NCBI GenBank assembly: GCA_050305515.1 | Contig: JBNLFL010000042.1 | Span: forward strand, 28,980 to 92,979 | Direction of reading: 5' to 3' | Origin: JAFGUB01 sp050305515 | Lineage (GTDB): Bacteria; Campylobacterota; Campylobacteria; Campylobacterales; Sulfurimonadaceae | Length of the DNA: 64,000 bases | In this document: positions 1-9,297 of the stretch, piece by piece | How the letters are laid out: every line of letters starts with the position of its first letter | How positions within the stretch are numbered: the stretch's first letter is position 1 | Made by a program: the position numbers and the translations under genes | Notes under the pieces: model-generated | Told to the model about the DNA's origin: nothing | Database searches by the model: none | Seen by the model: the letters and a program-made list of their open reading frames with translations, nothing else

Positions 1-384
1 CTTGGCATCTTTGAGGAGCTTGATCAGAGAGGTCTTGCTCTCGCGCTCTACCGGGATATCATTGGGAAGTTTCAGCAGCAATCCGTAAAAGGGGACATCG
101 AAAAGCTCTTTTTTCGCAACCCATGCAAGGTCCAGAGTGGTGATGGTTTCTATAATGCCGATATCGATGTCGCTTTGATGATTCACGACGAACATCTGCA
201 CATCAGGATCGACACTCCCTTTGGTCTTTACCGGAATGAATATAAAAAGACGTATAAACCAGGCACTCAGTTTTTGCGCCCACGGCTTTTTTACAAACGG
301 AAAAAAGAGGATCATCAGCGTCATGCCGATGAAGATCATCAGAAGCGCGTAGTAAAATTTAAGGCGTGCAAAGATCGTCTTCAC
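1..384 (-). CDS. plsC: 1-acyl-glycerol-3-phosphate acyltransferase, partial (3' end outside window)
   Basis: Only the first 128 codons are present; the gene runs off the left edge. The product would acylate lysophosphatidic acid to phosphatidic acid at the inner membrane. Visible are an N-terminal hydrophobic segment (residues about 12-30) and the acyltransferase block-I H-x4-D motif in the stretch NHQSDID near residue 69, followed by a VAKKEL-type block and DIPVERES, which fits the later R-containing block of the family. I chose the GTG at 384, preceded by AGGATGG; it overlaps the end of the SH3 protein gene by 26 bp, so the two are probably translationally coupled. An internal ATG start is possible. 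Confidence 0.85.
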   Translation of the reverse strand, partial: MKTIFARLKFYYALLMIFIGMTLMILFFPFVKKPWAQKLSAWFIRLFIFIPVKTKGSVDPDVQMFVVNHQSDIDIGIIETITTLDLAWVAKKELFDVPFYGLLLKLPNDIPVERESKTSLIKLLKDAK

Positions 385-1450
385 GAATCCATCCTATCTG
401 ATTGTTATCGAGTTTGATTTTCACATATCCCTTGACGGCACCCTCGCGCTCGAAACGTGTCTGCATCTGTGTCGTTTCAAATACGGTGGAACCGCGCATC
501 GGCAGCAGGTAGATCGGACGCTGTGCTTTCACGCAGACATGTTCGATGGGAACGGCGATCGTCATCGCATAGCCGCCTGCAACGAGTGTCAGCAGCAGGT
601 AGATGAAACGGCGGCGTATCAGTGCGAGCAGCAATGCCGCACCCGCAACGCCGAGCGCGATGAAAAGTTTGGTCTGCATGTGCCTGTGATCTCTGGGTTT
701 GAGATCGCTTTGCGTCGAGACGCTGTCATCATCGACAATAATGGGAACGATCCGTTTTTCAAAGCGCTCTTTCGCACGGTCAAAAAAAGTGAACTCGAGC
801 TGTTCAAGCCGTTTGGGAATGATGGCATAGTAGGTGAAGCGGCTTTCGTCGATGCCGCTGCTGTTGGATTCAAATCCCTGTTTCGTAGCCTGCGTGATTG
901 TAAAAGCATCGACCGCACCTCGGGTGACGAGTGCATCGAAAAGAACGATGTAGTGCGTATCGTCATAATGGTTGGCTTTGTACTGCTCTATCGTGAATCC
1001 GTCTGCGATCACCTGAGAGAAATCAGAGGGGGGATTGAGAGCAATGACATCAATGGACTTTCCGGCGAGATAGGCCAGATCACTCTGGTGAAAATCGCTG
1101 AAAACGAGTGCTACAGTCACATCGGGAATACGGACATAGTCCCCGGTAGCGACAAAATAGAAGGTATGGTAGTAGTAGGGCCCTTCACGGCGTTCGATGG
1201 GCAGTTCATTGACGAGACGGACGCCGACGCCCCGGTTGAAACGGTAGGCGATGCGTTCAAAATACTCTTCGGTTGAGAGGGTCTTGAGCGTGATGGAAAA
1301 GAGCTCTCCTTTAAAAAGCGATTCGGGGAGTTTTTCAAAAGAGCTGTAGAGGATTTTCTGCGCGACTTCCGGAGTGTCGCTGTAGCCATACTCCTCATCC
1401 TCCGCAGAGAGGAAAAGGCAGAAAACGAGTAGGAGCGCAAGCAGACGCAT
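359..1450 (-). CDS. SH3-domain membrane protein, BatD-like exported N-terminal part
   Basis: This 363-residue protein starts with a clear signal peptide (MRLLALLLVFCLFLS), so the N-terminal 240 residues should be periplasmic. Two adjacent hydrophobic segments lie around residues 262-300, and the C-terminal 55 residues read as a bacterial SH3-like fold ending GWIREDDL. The beta-rich periplasmic part recalls BatD/oxygen-tolerance proteins, but I see no decisive motif. Its ATG overlaps the purQ stop by one base (TGATG) and its end overlaps plsC, so it is transcribed with the purine genes. Function unknown; the domain call is from pattern only. Confidence 0.75.
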   Translation of the reverse strand: MRLLALLLVFCLFLSAEDEEYGYSDTPEVAQKILYSSFEKLPESLFKGELFSITLKTLSTEEYFERIAYRFNRGVGVRLVNELPIERREGPYYYHTFYFVATGDYVRIPDVTVALVFSDFHQSDLAYLAGKSIDVIALNPPSDFSQVIADGFTIEQYKANHYDDTHYIVLFDALVTRGAVDAFTITQATKQGFESNSSGIDESRFTYYAIIPKRLEQLEFTFFDRAKERFEKRIVPIIVDDDSVSTQSDLKPRDHRHMQTKLFIALGVAGAALLLALIRRRFIYLLLTLVAGGYAMTIAVPIEHVCVKAQRPIYLLPMRGSTVFETTQMQTRFEREGAVKGYVKIKLDNNQIGWIREDDLCTP

Positions 1451-2124
1451 CAGGCGCTCAGAAACCCTTCGAGCATCTTCCTGCCATCAGCCGAACCGAG
1501 GATCGCTTCCATGGCGCGTTCGGGATGCGGCATCAGACCAAAGACGTTTTTCTCTTTGTTGCAGATTCCAGCAATGGCATCAACAGAACCGTTGGGATTG
1601 GAGATGGCCCCGTTTTCATCGCAGTAGTGCAGCAGCACCTGATCGTTGTCGTAAAGGGATCTGAGCCCATCGGAATCAATGTAGAAGTTACCGTCATGAT
1701 GCGCGATGGGAATATTCACGACATCCCCCGAACTTAGACGGTTCAAAAAAGCGTTGTCGTTGGCAACGACCTTGAGATGATGGTGACGCGAAAGAAAGTG
1801 CAGGTGCTCATTACGTTTCAGGGCGCCAGGAAGCAGGCGCGATTCGGTCAGAACCTGAAATCCGTTACAGATTCCAAGGACTTTGCCTCCGTCTTTGGCA
1901 AAATTGCTGACCGCATTCATTATGGGACTGAAGCGTGCGATGGCACCGCTGCGAAGGTAGTCTCCGTAACTGAAGCCTCCGGCAACGACGAGCAGGTCGG
2001 TGCCTTCGGAAATGCTTTCGGTCTTGTGCCAGAGAATTTCCGTTTCACATCCGAGCTGTTCAAACGCATAACGGGTGTCGTACTCGCAGTTGGTCCCGGG
2101 AAACTGGACGATACCGACTTTCAT
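1450..2124 (-). CDS. purQ: phosphoribosylformylglycinamidine synthase subunit PurQ
   Basis: The 224-residue glutaminase subunit of FGAM synthase, step four of de novo purine synthesis; it supplies ammonia to PurL. It begins MKVGIVQFPGTNCE, typical of PurQ, and shows the class-I amidotransferase nucleophile Cys86 in GICNGFQ and the His-x-Glu pair in MPHPERAME near the C-terminus. Full length for the three-subunit (PurL/PurQ/PurS) form. It overlaps purS by 4 bp. PurL itself is not in the window. Confidence 0.97.
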   Translation of the reverse strand: MKVGIVQFPGTNCEYDTRYAFEQLGCETEILWHKTESISEGTDLLVVAGGFSYGDYLRSGAIARFSPIMNAVSNFAKDGGKVLGICNGFQVLTESRLLPGALKRNEHLHFLSRHHHLKVVANDNAFLNRLSSGDVVNIPIAHHDGNFYIDSDGLRSLYDNDQVLLHYCDENGAISNPNGSVDAIAGICNKEKNVFGLMPHPERAMEAILGSADGRKMLEGFLSA

Positions 2125-2363
2125 GAGAGGAGCTCGATACTGTAGTCTTCGATGACGGTATTGGCCAGAAGCGATTCACACATCTGCTCGACTTCCGATT
2201 TCGCTTTTGTTGCATCGCTATGCGAAAGTTCGATAACAATCTGCTTGCCGACGCGAACATCCTGAACGCCTTCGAATTTCAGTGAATCAAGTGCGTGGTG
2301 GACGGCTTTTCCCTGAGAGTCGAGGACTCCCGCTTTTAAAAATACATTGACGACAGCTTTCAT
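2121..2363 (-). CDS. purS: phosphoribosylformylglycinamidine synthase subunit PurS
   Basis: An 80-residue small subunit that bridges PurL and PurQ in the split FGAM synthase. The sequence has the family pattern VNVFLKAGVLDSQGKAVHHAL, then GVQDVRVGKQIVIEL. It overlaps purC by 4 bp upstream and purQ by 4 bp downstream (ATGA junctions), which fixes the start and indicates coupled translation. Confidence 0.96.
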   Translation of the reverse strand: MKAVVNVFLKAGVLDSQGKAVHHALDSLKFEGVQDVRVGKQIVIELSHSDATKAKSEVEQMCESLLANTVIEDYSIELLS

Positions 2364-3124
2364 GCTTTTCCTTCCAGTGCGCGATCCATAATCGCTTCGT
2401 AAGTGGCTTCTTCATTATTAAGAATACGCTTGAGGACTTCCTCGTAGGCAACTTTCAAACCGCCCATTCCCTGACGGAAGCGGTCCTTGTCCATTTTTTC
2501 TCCGGTCTCGATGTCCCAGAAACGGCAGTTGTCCGGGCTGATTTCGTCAGCAAGAATGATGTTGCCGTCGCGGTCTTTACCGAATTCAAGTTTGAAGTCG
2601 ACGAGGTTGAGGCCTTTGGCATGGAAATAGGGACGGAGAATATCGTTGACTTTGCGCGCCATGGCACGGAGCTGATCAAGCTCTTCGAAACTCTCGACCA
2701 GTTCGAGAATCAGACAGTGCTGGTCGTTGAGTTTGGGGTCTCCCAGTGCATCGTTCTTGTAATCGAATTCCACAAGCGTGAAAGGAAGAACTTTACCATC
2801 GGGAATGCCGAGGTTTTTGCTGAGGCTTCCGGTAGCAATGTTGCGGACGATCACTTCGATAAGGATGATATCGACATGTTTGTGCAGCATGTGATTCTCA
2901 TCAAGCATCTTCACAAAATGGGTGGGGACGCCGTTTTTCTCCAGCAGTTTGAAAAGCTCGGTCGAAATACGGTTGTTGAGAGCGCCCTTCCCGGCTTCGC
3001 TGTCTTTTTTAAGACCGTTGAATGCGGTCAGGTCATCTTTGAATTCCGAAATCAGAAGATCCGGATCATCCGTACGGTAAAGCCGTTTGGCTTTGCCTTC
3101 ATAAAGCAGTTCACGTTTTTCCAT
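2360..3124 (-). CDS. purC: SAICAR synthetase (phosphoribosylaminoimidazole-succinocarboxamide synthase)
   Basis: A 254-residue cytosolic enzyme that condenses CAIR and aspartate using ATP. It opens with MEKRELLYEGKAKRLYRTDDPD, the glycine/lysine ATP-binding start of PurC, and contains the signature LVDFKLEFG and DEISPDNCRFWD. Length matches the bacterial enzyme. It begins only 3 bases after the prc stop and overlaps purS by 4 bp, placing a periplasmic protease and purine genes in one transcript. Confidence 0.97.
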   Translation of the reverse strand: MEKRELLYEGKAKRLYRTDDPDLLISEFKDDLTAFNGLKKDSEAGKGALNNRISTELFKLLEKNGVPTHFVKMLDENHMLHKHVDIILIEVIVRNIATGSLSKNLGIPDGKVLPFTLVEFDYKNDALGDPKLNDQHCLILELVESFEELDQLRAMARKVNDILRPYFHAKGLNLVDFKLEFGKDRDGNIILADEISPDNCRFWDIETGEKMDKDRFRQGMGGLKVAYEEVLKRILNNEEATYEAIMDRALEGKA

Positions 3125-3127
3125 AAC

Positions 3128-4468
3128 TTAATTTTCTCCTTTTACGATAATCAGGGCTTTGACGATATCCACAGCCTCTTTGAGCTGAATATCTTTGTTC
3201 ATCATTTCCGGTGTAATTGTGGTTTTATTGTCATCGTTACTCTCAAGCATCGTCTCAACACTGCTGTTGGTATCGTCGATCTTTTCAAGTTCGCTTTCCA
3301 GATGTTTTTTCAGATCCGACTCTTTGATTTTGAACTTGTTTTCCCGCGTCTTGACTTCACCCGGTTCGACTTCAATATCGGGAGTTACGCCGATGGCCTG
3401 AATGGTGCGGCCGCTTGGCAGGTAATAGCGTGCGATAGTGAGCTTGATCGCCTCGGTTTCGGTAATAGGAAGAATCACCTGTACGCTTCCTTTACCGAAG
3501 GTTTTCTGTCCGACGAGTACACCGCGTTTATGATCCTGCAGGGCACCGCTGACGATTTCGGAAGCACTGGCACTTCCCTCATTAATCAGGACGACGAGAG
3601 GCGCTTTTGTCAGCGTCGCAGCGCTACTGGCTTCGAAAGAGCGGTTTTCGGCTTCATCGCGTCCTTTTTGGGAAACGATCTCGCCCTTGTCGACAAAAAG
3701 GTCTACCAGACCGACGGCCTGATCAAGCAGTCCGCCGGGATTGTTACGGAGGTCGAGAATGATCCCCTTGTTGTGAACCATGCGTTTTTTCAGTTCCGTC
3801 GCCACGTCATCCACTACCTTTTTATCAAAGCTGGTGACACGGATATAAAGAATGTCTTCGCCGATCTGCTTGGCATAAACGGACTGGATCTTGATGATAT
3901 CGCGGACGATATTGATTTCCAGCGGCTCGCTTTCCCCTTTGCGGACCAGAGTCAGATCAATCGGTGTGCCGGGCTTGCCGCGCATGATGTTGACGGCATC
4001 ATCGATGGTCATATTCAGTGTGGATTCGCCGTCAATGCGCAGAATGATGTCTCCGGCCTTGAGTCCCGCTTTATCCGCCGGGGTGCCCTCGATGGGCGCA
4101 ATGACGGTGAGTGCGCCGTCGCGCATGCCTACGGTGATCCCCAGACCGCCGAATTCGCCGTTGGTCTGGATTTTGAGGTTGTCGAAGCTTTTGGTGTTGA
4201 GATAGCTTGAATGGGCATCGAGATTGGTCATCAGCCCCTGCAACGCCTTGTCCATGATCTCCTCAATGGTGATCTCGTCTACATTGTATTTTTCGACGAT
4301 GCCGAGGACTTTGGTGAATTTGGCCAGCGACTGCAGCCGGGAAGCTTCTACTGTCGGCGTGGTGGCGGTATCGGTATCGCTTTTGGCAAACAGCGAAGGA
4401 GCGAGGGTTAGTGACATGATGCCCAGCGCACTGACAAAGCCGAGGATCATAAATTTGGAACTTTTCAT
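3128..4468 (-). CDS. prc: carboxy-terminal processing protease (S41 family, PDZ domain)
   Basis: About 446 residues. It cleaves exported proteins from the C-terminus in the periplasm. The signal peptide runs MKSSKFMILGF...SLFAK; a PDZ domain follows (GGLGITVG...ADKAGLKAGDIILRIDG). The S41 catalytic dyad is visible as GSASASE with Ser about 301 and FGKGS with Lys about 326 (25 residues apart as in CtpA), together with the LRNNPGG strand. An in-frame TTG 21 bases upstream is possible, but the ATG at 4468 gives the better signal peptide. It heads the prc-purCSQ run. Confidence 0.95.
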   Translation of the reverse strand: MKSSKFMILGFVSALGIMSLTLAPSLFAKSDTDTATTPTVEASRLQSLAKFTKVLGIVEKYNVDEITIEEIMDKALQGLMTNLDAHSSYLNTKSFDNLKIQTNGEFGGLGITVGMRDGALTVIAPIEGTPADKAGLKAGDIILRIDGESTLNMTIDDAVNIMRGKPGTPIDLTLVRKGESEPLEINIVRDIIKIQSVYAKQIGEDILYIRVTSFDKKVVDDVATELKKRMVHNKGIILDLRNNPGGLLDQAVGLVDLFVDKGEIVSQKGRDEAENRSFEASSAATLTKAPLVVLINEGSASASEIVSGALQDHKRGVLVGQKTFGKGSVQVILPITETEAIKLTIARYYLPSGRTIQAIGVTPDIEVEPGEVKTRENKFKIKESDLKKHLESELEKIDDTNSSVETMLESNDDNKTTITPEMMNKDIQLKEAVDIVKALIIVKGEN

Positions 4469-4515
4469 AATGAGCAATCTTTGGGTCAAATTTCAGGGTC
4501 TATCAAAGGTGCAAG

Positions 4516-4521
4516 ATTATA
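4516..4521 (-). promoter_or_regulatory. probable -10 box of the prc-pur operon
   Basis: Reading the minus strand, TATAAT stands 48 bases upstream of the prc ATG. No good -35 hexamer is seen at 16-18 bases. A 7-bp inverted repeat (CAAGATT / AATCTTG, 4513-4533) overlaps the box and could be a regulatory site, though it may be chance. Confidence 0.45.
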
Positions 4522-4590
4522 GAAGAATCTTGTTTAAAAGTTTATTTACAAGCGGTTGAATTCCAGCTTTTGATTAAAGGTTGATCAGCT

Positions 4591-4619
4591 TTGTAATGCA
4601 AAGAGAAGCAATTTATAGT
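4591..4619 (+). promoter_or_regulatory. probable sigma-70 promoter of the zwf operon
   Basis: TTGTAA (4591-4596), a 17-base spacer, then TATAGT (4614-4619). A start site about 4626 would leave a leader of about 33 bases before the zwf ATG. It is divergent from the prc promoter; together they fill the 190-bp gap between the two operons. Confidence 0.5.
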
Positions 4620-4658
4620 AATGTTGCACTAGTGAAAGTTTACCAATTGGGATTTATT

Positions 4659-6125
4659 ATGAGCGAACAGAATAATTTAATCGATATTGTCATCTTCGGC
4701 GGACACGGAGATCTTGCATTCCGCAAACTGATGCCGGCGCTCTATCATATCGCCAACGACGGATTTATCAGCAGCGAAAGTCGCATTATTTCCGTGACAC
4801 GGCGGGAAATGTCCCGTGACGAACACATTGCACTGGTCAAAGAGAAAATGGAAGAGTTCCTTCCCAAAGAGGAGTTTGATGCCGAAAAGATGGCGTTCTT
4901 CCTTGAACGGCTTGAGGTTGCCCGCGTGGATCTGCCCGATATCACGACGTATGACGCGCTTAAAGCGATGCTGAATGAAATGCCAACGCGCGAGCGTCTC
5001 TATTACCTTTCGACCGCACCGGATTTTTTCGGCGCAATCTGCCGCAACATGAGTCTCAGCGCTCTTGTGACGCCGGATTCCAGGGTGGTTTTGGAAAAAC
5101 CGATCGGTCGTGATCTGGAGTCCTCCCGGGTGATCAACGTCGAGGTGCTCAAATATTTTGAAGAGAAGCAGATCTACCGTATTGACCACTATCTGGGAAA
5201 AGAGACCGTCCAGAATATCATGGCACTGCGTTTTTCCAACCGCTTTTTCATGCCGCTGTGGGATGCCAGCAATATTGACCACGTCCAGATCACGGTCAGT
5301 GAAGATGTCGGCGTTGAAGGGCGCTGGGGCTATTACGACGACTACGGCGCGCTGCGCGACATGATTCAGAACCACCTCATGCAGCTGGTGTGTCTGGTTG
5401 CGATGGAGCCGCCCTGTTCGCTTGATGCGGATGCGGTACGTGACGAGAAGGTGAAAGTACTGCGCTCCCTGCGTGCAATGAGTATTCCCGATATTGAAAC
5501 CAAAACGGTGCGCGCCCAGTATGCCAAAGGCTCCATTAACGGCAAGGAAGTTCCGGGTTACCGGGAAGGCGAGGGGGTTGAAGAGAGTAATACCGAAACC
5601 TTCGCGGCCATGCGCATCGACATCGATAACTGGCGCTGGAACGGCGTACCGTTTTATCTGCGCAGCGGCAAACGCATGTCCAAACGCAACTCGGAGATTG
5701 TTATTTCCTTCAAAAGCGTGCCGTACTCCATTTTTGCAAACAGGGGGCGCTGTATCAGCCAGAACAAGCTGGTTATCTCTTTGCAGCCCAAAGAATCGAT
5801 CACCTTAAAGCTGATGAACAAAATTCCCGGACTCACCGAACAGATGCGCCTTCAGCCGGTCGAACTGGAACTCAATGCACCGATTGACGCCGCGCGAAAA
5901 CCGCTGGCGTATGAGCGCCTGATGCTCGATGTCATTCGCGCAAACCCCACACATTTCATGCGTCTGGATGAGGTTGAAGCGGCATGGAAGTGGGCTGACC
6001 TGATTCTTCAGGGATGGGCGGAAAACGTTGTGGCGATGAAGAACTATCCGGCCGGAACCGACGGTCCCACTGCCGCGATTGCCATGATAGAACGTGATGG
6101 TCGAAGCTGGCATGAAGAAGAGTAA
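4659..6125 (+). CDS. zwf: glucose-6-phosphate 1-dehydrogenase
   Basis: A 488-residue enzyme oxidising glucose-6-phosphate to 6-phosphogluconolactone with NAD(P)+. The nucleotide-binding GGHGDLA lies at residues 14-20 and the substrate-binding, catalytic DHYLGKE at 176-182; WRWNGVPFYLRSGK near residue 330 is also family-typical. I chose the ATG at 4659 (GGGA 7 bases upstream) over an earlier in-frame ATG because homology starts right after it. First gene of zwf-pgl-edd-eda-galU; pgl overlaps its end. Confidence 0.97.
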   Translation: MSEQNNLIDIVIFGGHGDLAFRKLMPALYHIANDGFISSESRIISVTRREMSRDEHIALVKEKMEEFLPKEEFDAEKMAFFLERLEVARVDLPDITTYDALKAMLNEMPTRERLYYLSTAPDFFGAICRNMSLSALVTPDSRVVLEKPIGRDLESSRVINVEVLKYFEEKQIYRIDHYLGKETVQNIMALRFSNRFFMPLWDASNIDHVQITVSEDVGVEGRWGYYDDYGALRDMIQNHLMQLVCLVAMEPPCSLDADAVRDEKVKVLRSLRAMSIPDIETKTVRAQYAKGSINGKEVPGYREGEGVEESNTETFAAMRIDIDNWRWNGVPFYLRSGKRMSKRNSEIVISFKSVPYSIFANRGRCISQNKLVISLQPKESITLKLMNKIPGLTEQMRLQPVELELNAPIDAARKPLAYERLMLDVIRANPTHFMRLDEVEAAWKWADLILQGWAENVVAMKNYPAGTDGPTAAIAMIERDGRSWHEEE

Positions 6126-6816
6126 CCTGCAGCTGCATCTTTTTGATGTCCGCGAAGCCTTACATGTAAGCCTTTCCCACCGGATCGCAGCATTGCTTCA
6201 GGATGCTATTTCGGGTAAAGGGCATGCATTTCTCGCCCTTTCCGGAGGTTCGACGCCCAAACCCCTTTTCGAGCGTCTGAGCCATATGGATCTGGAGTGG
6301 GACAAAGTGACGGTGACACTCGTCGACGAGCGCTGGGTAGCGAGCGATGATGCCCGGAGTAACGAACGGCTGGTATGCGAAACCCTTTTAAAAGATCGGG
6401 CCGCGGCGGCAAAATTTGTCGGGCTCAAAAGTGCGGAAGCGACACCGTATGAGGGCGAAGCCGCCTGTTGCAAACGGATTGACGCGATTGAAGGGGAGAT
6501 CGATGTCTGCGTGCTTGGCATGGGAACCGACGGACATACCGCCTCTTTTTTTCCTGAAGCGGCAACACTCCAAAAAGCATTGACAACCACGCAGAGCTGT
6601 GTGGCACTGACACCGCCGGTGGCACCCTGTGAGCGGATGACGCTCTCTTTGAACAAACTCGCCCGCTCAAAACACCTCATAGTGCATATCGAAGGGGACG
6701 AGAAGTGGCAGGTCTATTCGGCCGCACTTCAGGAAGGTCCTGTCGAAACGATGCCGATTCGCGCTTTTTTACGTGCGGAAACGGCGCAGAAAATCGAGGT
6801 GTATTATGCCCAGTAA
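6112..6816 (+). CDS. pgl: 6-phosphogluconolactonase (DevB type)
   Basis: About 234 residues, hydrolysing 6-phosphogluconolactone to 6-phosphogluconate. Family marks are FLALSGGSTPKPLFERL, VTLVDERWV and MGTDGHTASFFP. The ATG at 6112 overlaps zwf by 14 bases; a second ATG at 6094 in the same frame is possible. It carries one copy of the iterated palindrome at 6160-6169, read as Leu-His-Val. Confidence 0.95.
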   Translation: MKKSNLQLHLFDVREALHVSLSHRIAALLQDAISGKGHAFLALSGGSTPKPLFERLSHMDLEWDKVTVTLVDERWVASDDARSNERLVCETLLKDRAAAAKFVGLKSAEATPYEGEAACCKRIDAIEGEIDVCVLGMGTDGHTASFFPEAATLQKALTTTQSCVALTPPVAPCERMTLSLNKLARSKHLIVHIEGDEKWQVYSAALQEGPVETMPIRAFLRAETAQKIEVYYAQ

Positions 6817-8635
6817 GGTGCTTGAAGCGGTCACGGAAGCCATTATCGAACGCAGCCGTACCAGCCGCACACTCTATCTGCAGCGGCTGGAAGCTTCGAT
6901 CGGCGAAGGGGTCAACCGCAAGGTTCTCGGATGCAGCAACCTCGCCCATGGCGCCGCGTCGCTCGAAGGCGATGAAAAAAATGCGATGCTGGGCGATCAG
7001 CGTTTGAACATGGCGATCGTCACGGCCTATAATGACATGCTCTCCGCGCATGAGCCCTACAAGACCTATCCGCCGCTGATCAAACGCGCACTGGCGCAGC
7101 TTGGCGTGAGCGCACAGGTAGCCGGCGGTGTTCCGGCGATGTGCGACGGGATCACCCAGTCGCAGCCGGGCATGGATCTGAGCCTTTTCAGCCGCGACAC
7201 TATCGCCATGGGCACCGCGATCGCGCTTTCGCACAACATGTTTGACGGTGCGCTCTATCTGGGCGTGTGCGACAAGATCGTTCCCGGACTGCTTATCGGT
7301 GCGCTCAGCTTCGGACATTTGCCTGCCGTATTCGTTCCTGCGGGACCGATGCCCTCGGGTATCAGCAATGCCGAAAAAGCCAAGGTGCGTCAGGAATATA
7401 CGGCCGGTAAAATCGGTCGGGATGTATTGCTCTCCACCGAAGCGGCATCCTATCATGCACCCGGAACCTGTACGTTCTACGGCACGGCCAACTCCAACCA
7501 GATGCTCATGGAAATCATGGGACTGCACCTTCCGGGCAGCTCGTTCGTGCCAACCAATACGCCGCTGCGCGATGCCCTGACCGAAGCGGCCGCGCAGCGT
7601 CTTGTGGGACTGCGCAGAAACGGCGATGCGTTCATGCCGATTGGCCGGATGCTGGATGAAAAAAGTTTTGTCAATGCCATCGTCGGACTGCTTGCAACCG
7701 GAGGTTCAACGAACCACACCATTCACCTCATAGCGATGGCGCGCGCGGCGGGCATCATTCTGACATGGGAAGATTTCGACGCGCTTTCGCATGTCGTACC
7801 GCTGCTGTGCAGGATGTATCCCAACGGTTCGGCGGATGTGAACCATTTTCATGAAGCGGGCGGCATGGGTGTCGTGATCGGCGAACTGCTGGGAGCAGGA
7901 TTGCTGCACGAATCGGTCGAGACCATCATGGGGCAGGGGCTCTCACGTTATCTGCAGGAACCGCAGTGGGAAAACGGCGTCTTAAGTTGGATACCCTCGC
8001 CTGAGGCATCGCGCAACCGTGACGTGATCGGCAGCGTCGCTGCGCCCTTTGACGCGCATGGCGGCGTGCGTCTGCTTCGCGGCAATCTGGGGCAGAGCGT
8101 CATTAAAACCTCCGCCCTCAAAGCGCATCAGAAAGTGATTGAAGCGCCTGCGCTGACCTTTGAATCGCAAGAAGCGCTTGAGGCTGCGTTCAAAGCGGGC
8201 GAACTCGATCGCGACTTCATTGCGGTGGTGCGTTATCAGGGGCCTGCCGCCTGCGGCATGCCGGAGCTGCACGGGCTGATGAAACCCATGGGCGTGCTTC
8301 AGGACCGCGGCTTCAAGGTGGCAATTGTGACGGATGGCAGAATGTCCGGCGCTTCGGGCAAGGTGCCCTCAGCCATACACATGAGTCCCGAAGCGCTTAA
8401 AGGTGGTCTGATCGCCAAAGTGCGTGACGGCGACATGATACGTCTCGATGCCGATGCCGGGACGCTGGAGCTGCTTGTCGATGCGCAGACCCTTTATACA
8501 CGTCCTGAAACAGCGGTGGATATGAGTGCGCATCGACACGGAATGGGACGCGAACTCTTCGCGATGATGCGCCTTACATGTAACGGTGCCGATGAAGGTG
8601 CCTGCACCTTTACTCTGCCAGGAGATGAACTATGA
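6806..8635 (+). CDS. edd: 6-phosphogluconate dehydratase
   Basis: A 609-residue [4Fe-4S] dehydratase of the IlvD/Edd family that makes 2-keto-3-deoxy-6-phosphogluconate, the defining Entner-Doudoroff step. Three cluster-type cysteines are visible: Cys113 (PAMCDG), Cys155 (LGVCDK) and Cys222 (GTCTFYGTANS). GRMSGASGKVPSAIH near residue 515 is typical. Length is close to the 603-residue E. coli enzyme. The ATG at 6806, with GAGG 6 bases upstream, overlaps pgl by 11 bases. A palindrome copy sits at 8574-8583, read as Thr-Cys-Asn. Confidence 0.97.
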   Translation: MPSKVLEAVTEAIIERSRTSRTLYLQRLEASIGEGVNRKVLGCSNLAHGAASLEGDEKNAMLGDQRLNMAIVTAYNDMLSAHEPYKTYPPLIKRALAQLGVSAQVAGGVPAMCDGITQSQPGMDLSLFSRDTIAMGTAIALSHNMFDGALYLGVCDKIVPGLLIGALSFGHLPAVFVPAGPMPSGISNAEKAKVRQEYTAGKIGRDVLLSTEAASYHAPGTCTFYGTANSNQMLMEIMGLHLPGSSFVPTNTPLRDALTEAAAQRLVGLRRNGDAFMPIGRMLDEKSFVNAIVGLLATGGSTNHTIHLIAMARAAGIILTWEDFDALSHVVPLLCRMYPNGSADVNHFHEAGGMGVVIGELLGAGLLHESVETIMGQGLSRYLQEPQWENGVLSWIPSPEASRNRDVIGSVAAPFDAHGGVRLLRGNLGQSVIKTSALKAHQKVIEAPALTFESQEALEAAFKAGELDRDFIAVVRYQGPAACGMPELHGLMKPMGVLQDRGFKVAIVTDGRMSGASGKVPSAIHMSPEALKGGLIAKVRDGDMIRLDADAGTLELLVDAQTLYTRPETAVDMSAHRHGMGRELFAMMRLTCNGADEGACTFTLPGDEL

Positions 8636-9252
8636 CACCTAGAGAGATACTTGCCATATCACCCGTAATTCCTGTTGTCGCCATTGATGACGCCGCCAAA
8701 GCGGTCGCATTGGCCGAAGCGCTTGTCGAAGGGGGCATCCGTATTATTGAAGTGACGCTGCGTACGCCTGCCGCGCTCGATGCCATAGAGGCGATTGCCA
8801 AAGCCGTTCCCAAGATGGTGCTTGGCGCCGGAACGGTCATTAACGCCGAGCAGTTCGACGCGGTCGAGTCGCGGGGCGTGGAGTTCGTCATCAGTCCCGG
8901 TTTCACACCGACGCTGCTGCACCATGCCAGCCATAAAAAGATTCCGCTGATTCCCGGGGTGGCCAATGCCAGCGCCATTATGATGGGTCTGGAGTACGGG
9001 CTGGATACCTTCAAACTCTTTCCTGCCAATATCGTCGGCGGTGTCGGGGCGCTCAAGGCGTTTGCCGGACCGTTTGGCAATGTGGCATTCTGTCCGACGG
9101 GCGGGATCAACCTGCAAAACATGGCGGAGTATCTTGCCCAGCCCAATGTCCTGTGTGTGGGGGGCTCATGGATTGCAACGCCACAACTGATCGGCAGCGG
9201 TGATTTTGATACGATCCGTAATAATGCCGCAGAGGCATTAAAGGCCCTGTAA
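8632..9252 (+). CDS. eda: KDPG/KHG aldolase
   Basis: A 206-residue class-I aldolase splitting KDPG into pyruvate and glyceraldehyde-3-phosphate. Catalytic Glu40 (IIEVTLRT), the GAGTV strand and the Schiff-base Lys128 in FKLFPAN are in place. It overlaps edd by 4 bases (ATGA), closing the Entner-Doudoroff set. Confidence 0.97.
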   Translation: MTPREILAISPVIPVVAIDDAAKAVALAEALVEGGIRIIEVTLRTPAALDAIEAIAKAVPKMVLGAGTVINAEQFDAVESRGVEFVISPGFTPTLLHHASHKKIPLIPGVANASAIMMGLEYGLDTFKLFPANIVGGVGALKAFAGPFGNVAFCPTGGINLQNMAEYLAQPNVLCVGGSWIATPQLIGSGDFDTIRNNAAEALKAL

Positions 9253-9297
9253 ACAGTAAAACACTAGAATGACGGTTCAATATTCAAGGAGTAGAAC

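Noticed and set aside
539..1276. 245-codon plus-strand frame over the SH3 protein gene
   Set aside because: The minus-strand gene has a signal peptide and overlaps its operon neighbours; the plus frame has no such support.
2621..4210. Long plus-strand frame antisense to purC and prc
   Set aside because: Its codons mirror two confidently identified minus-strand genes; no ribosome site and no recognisable protein.
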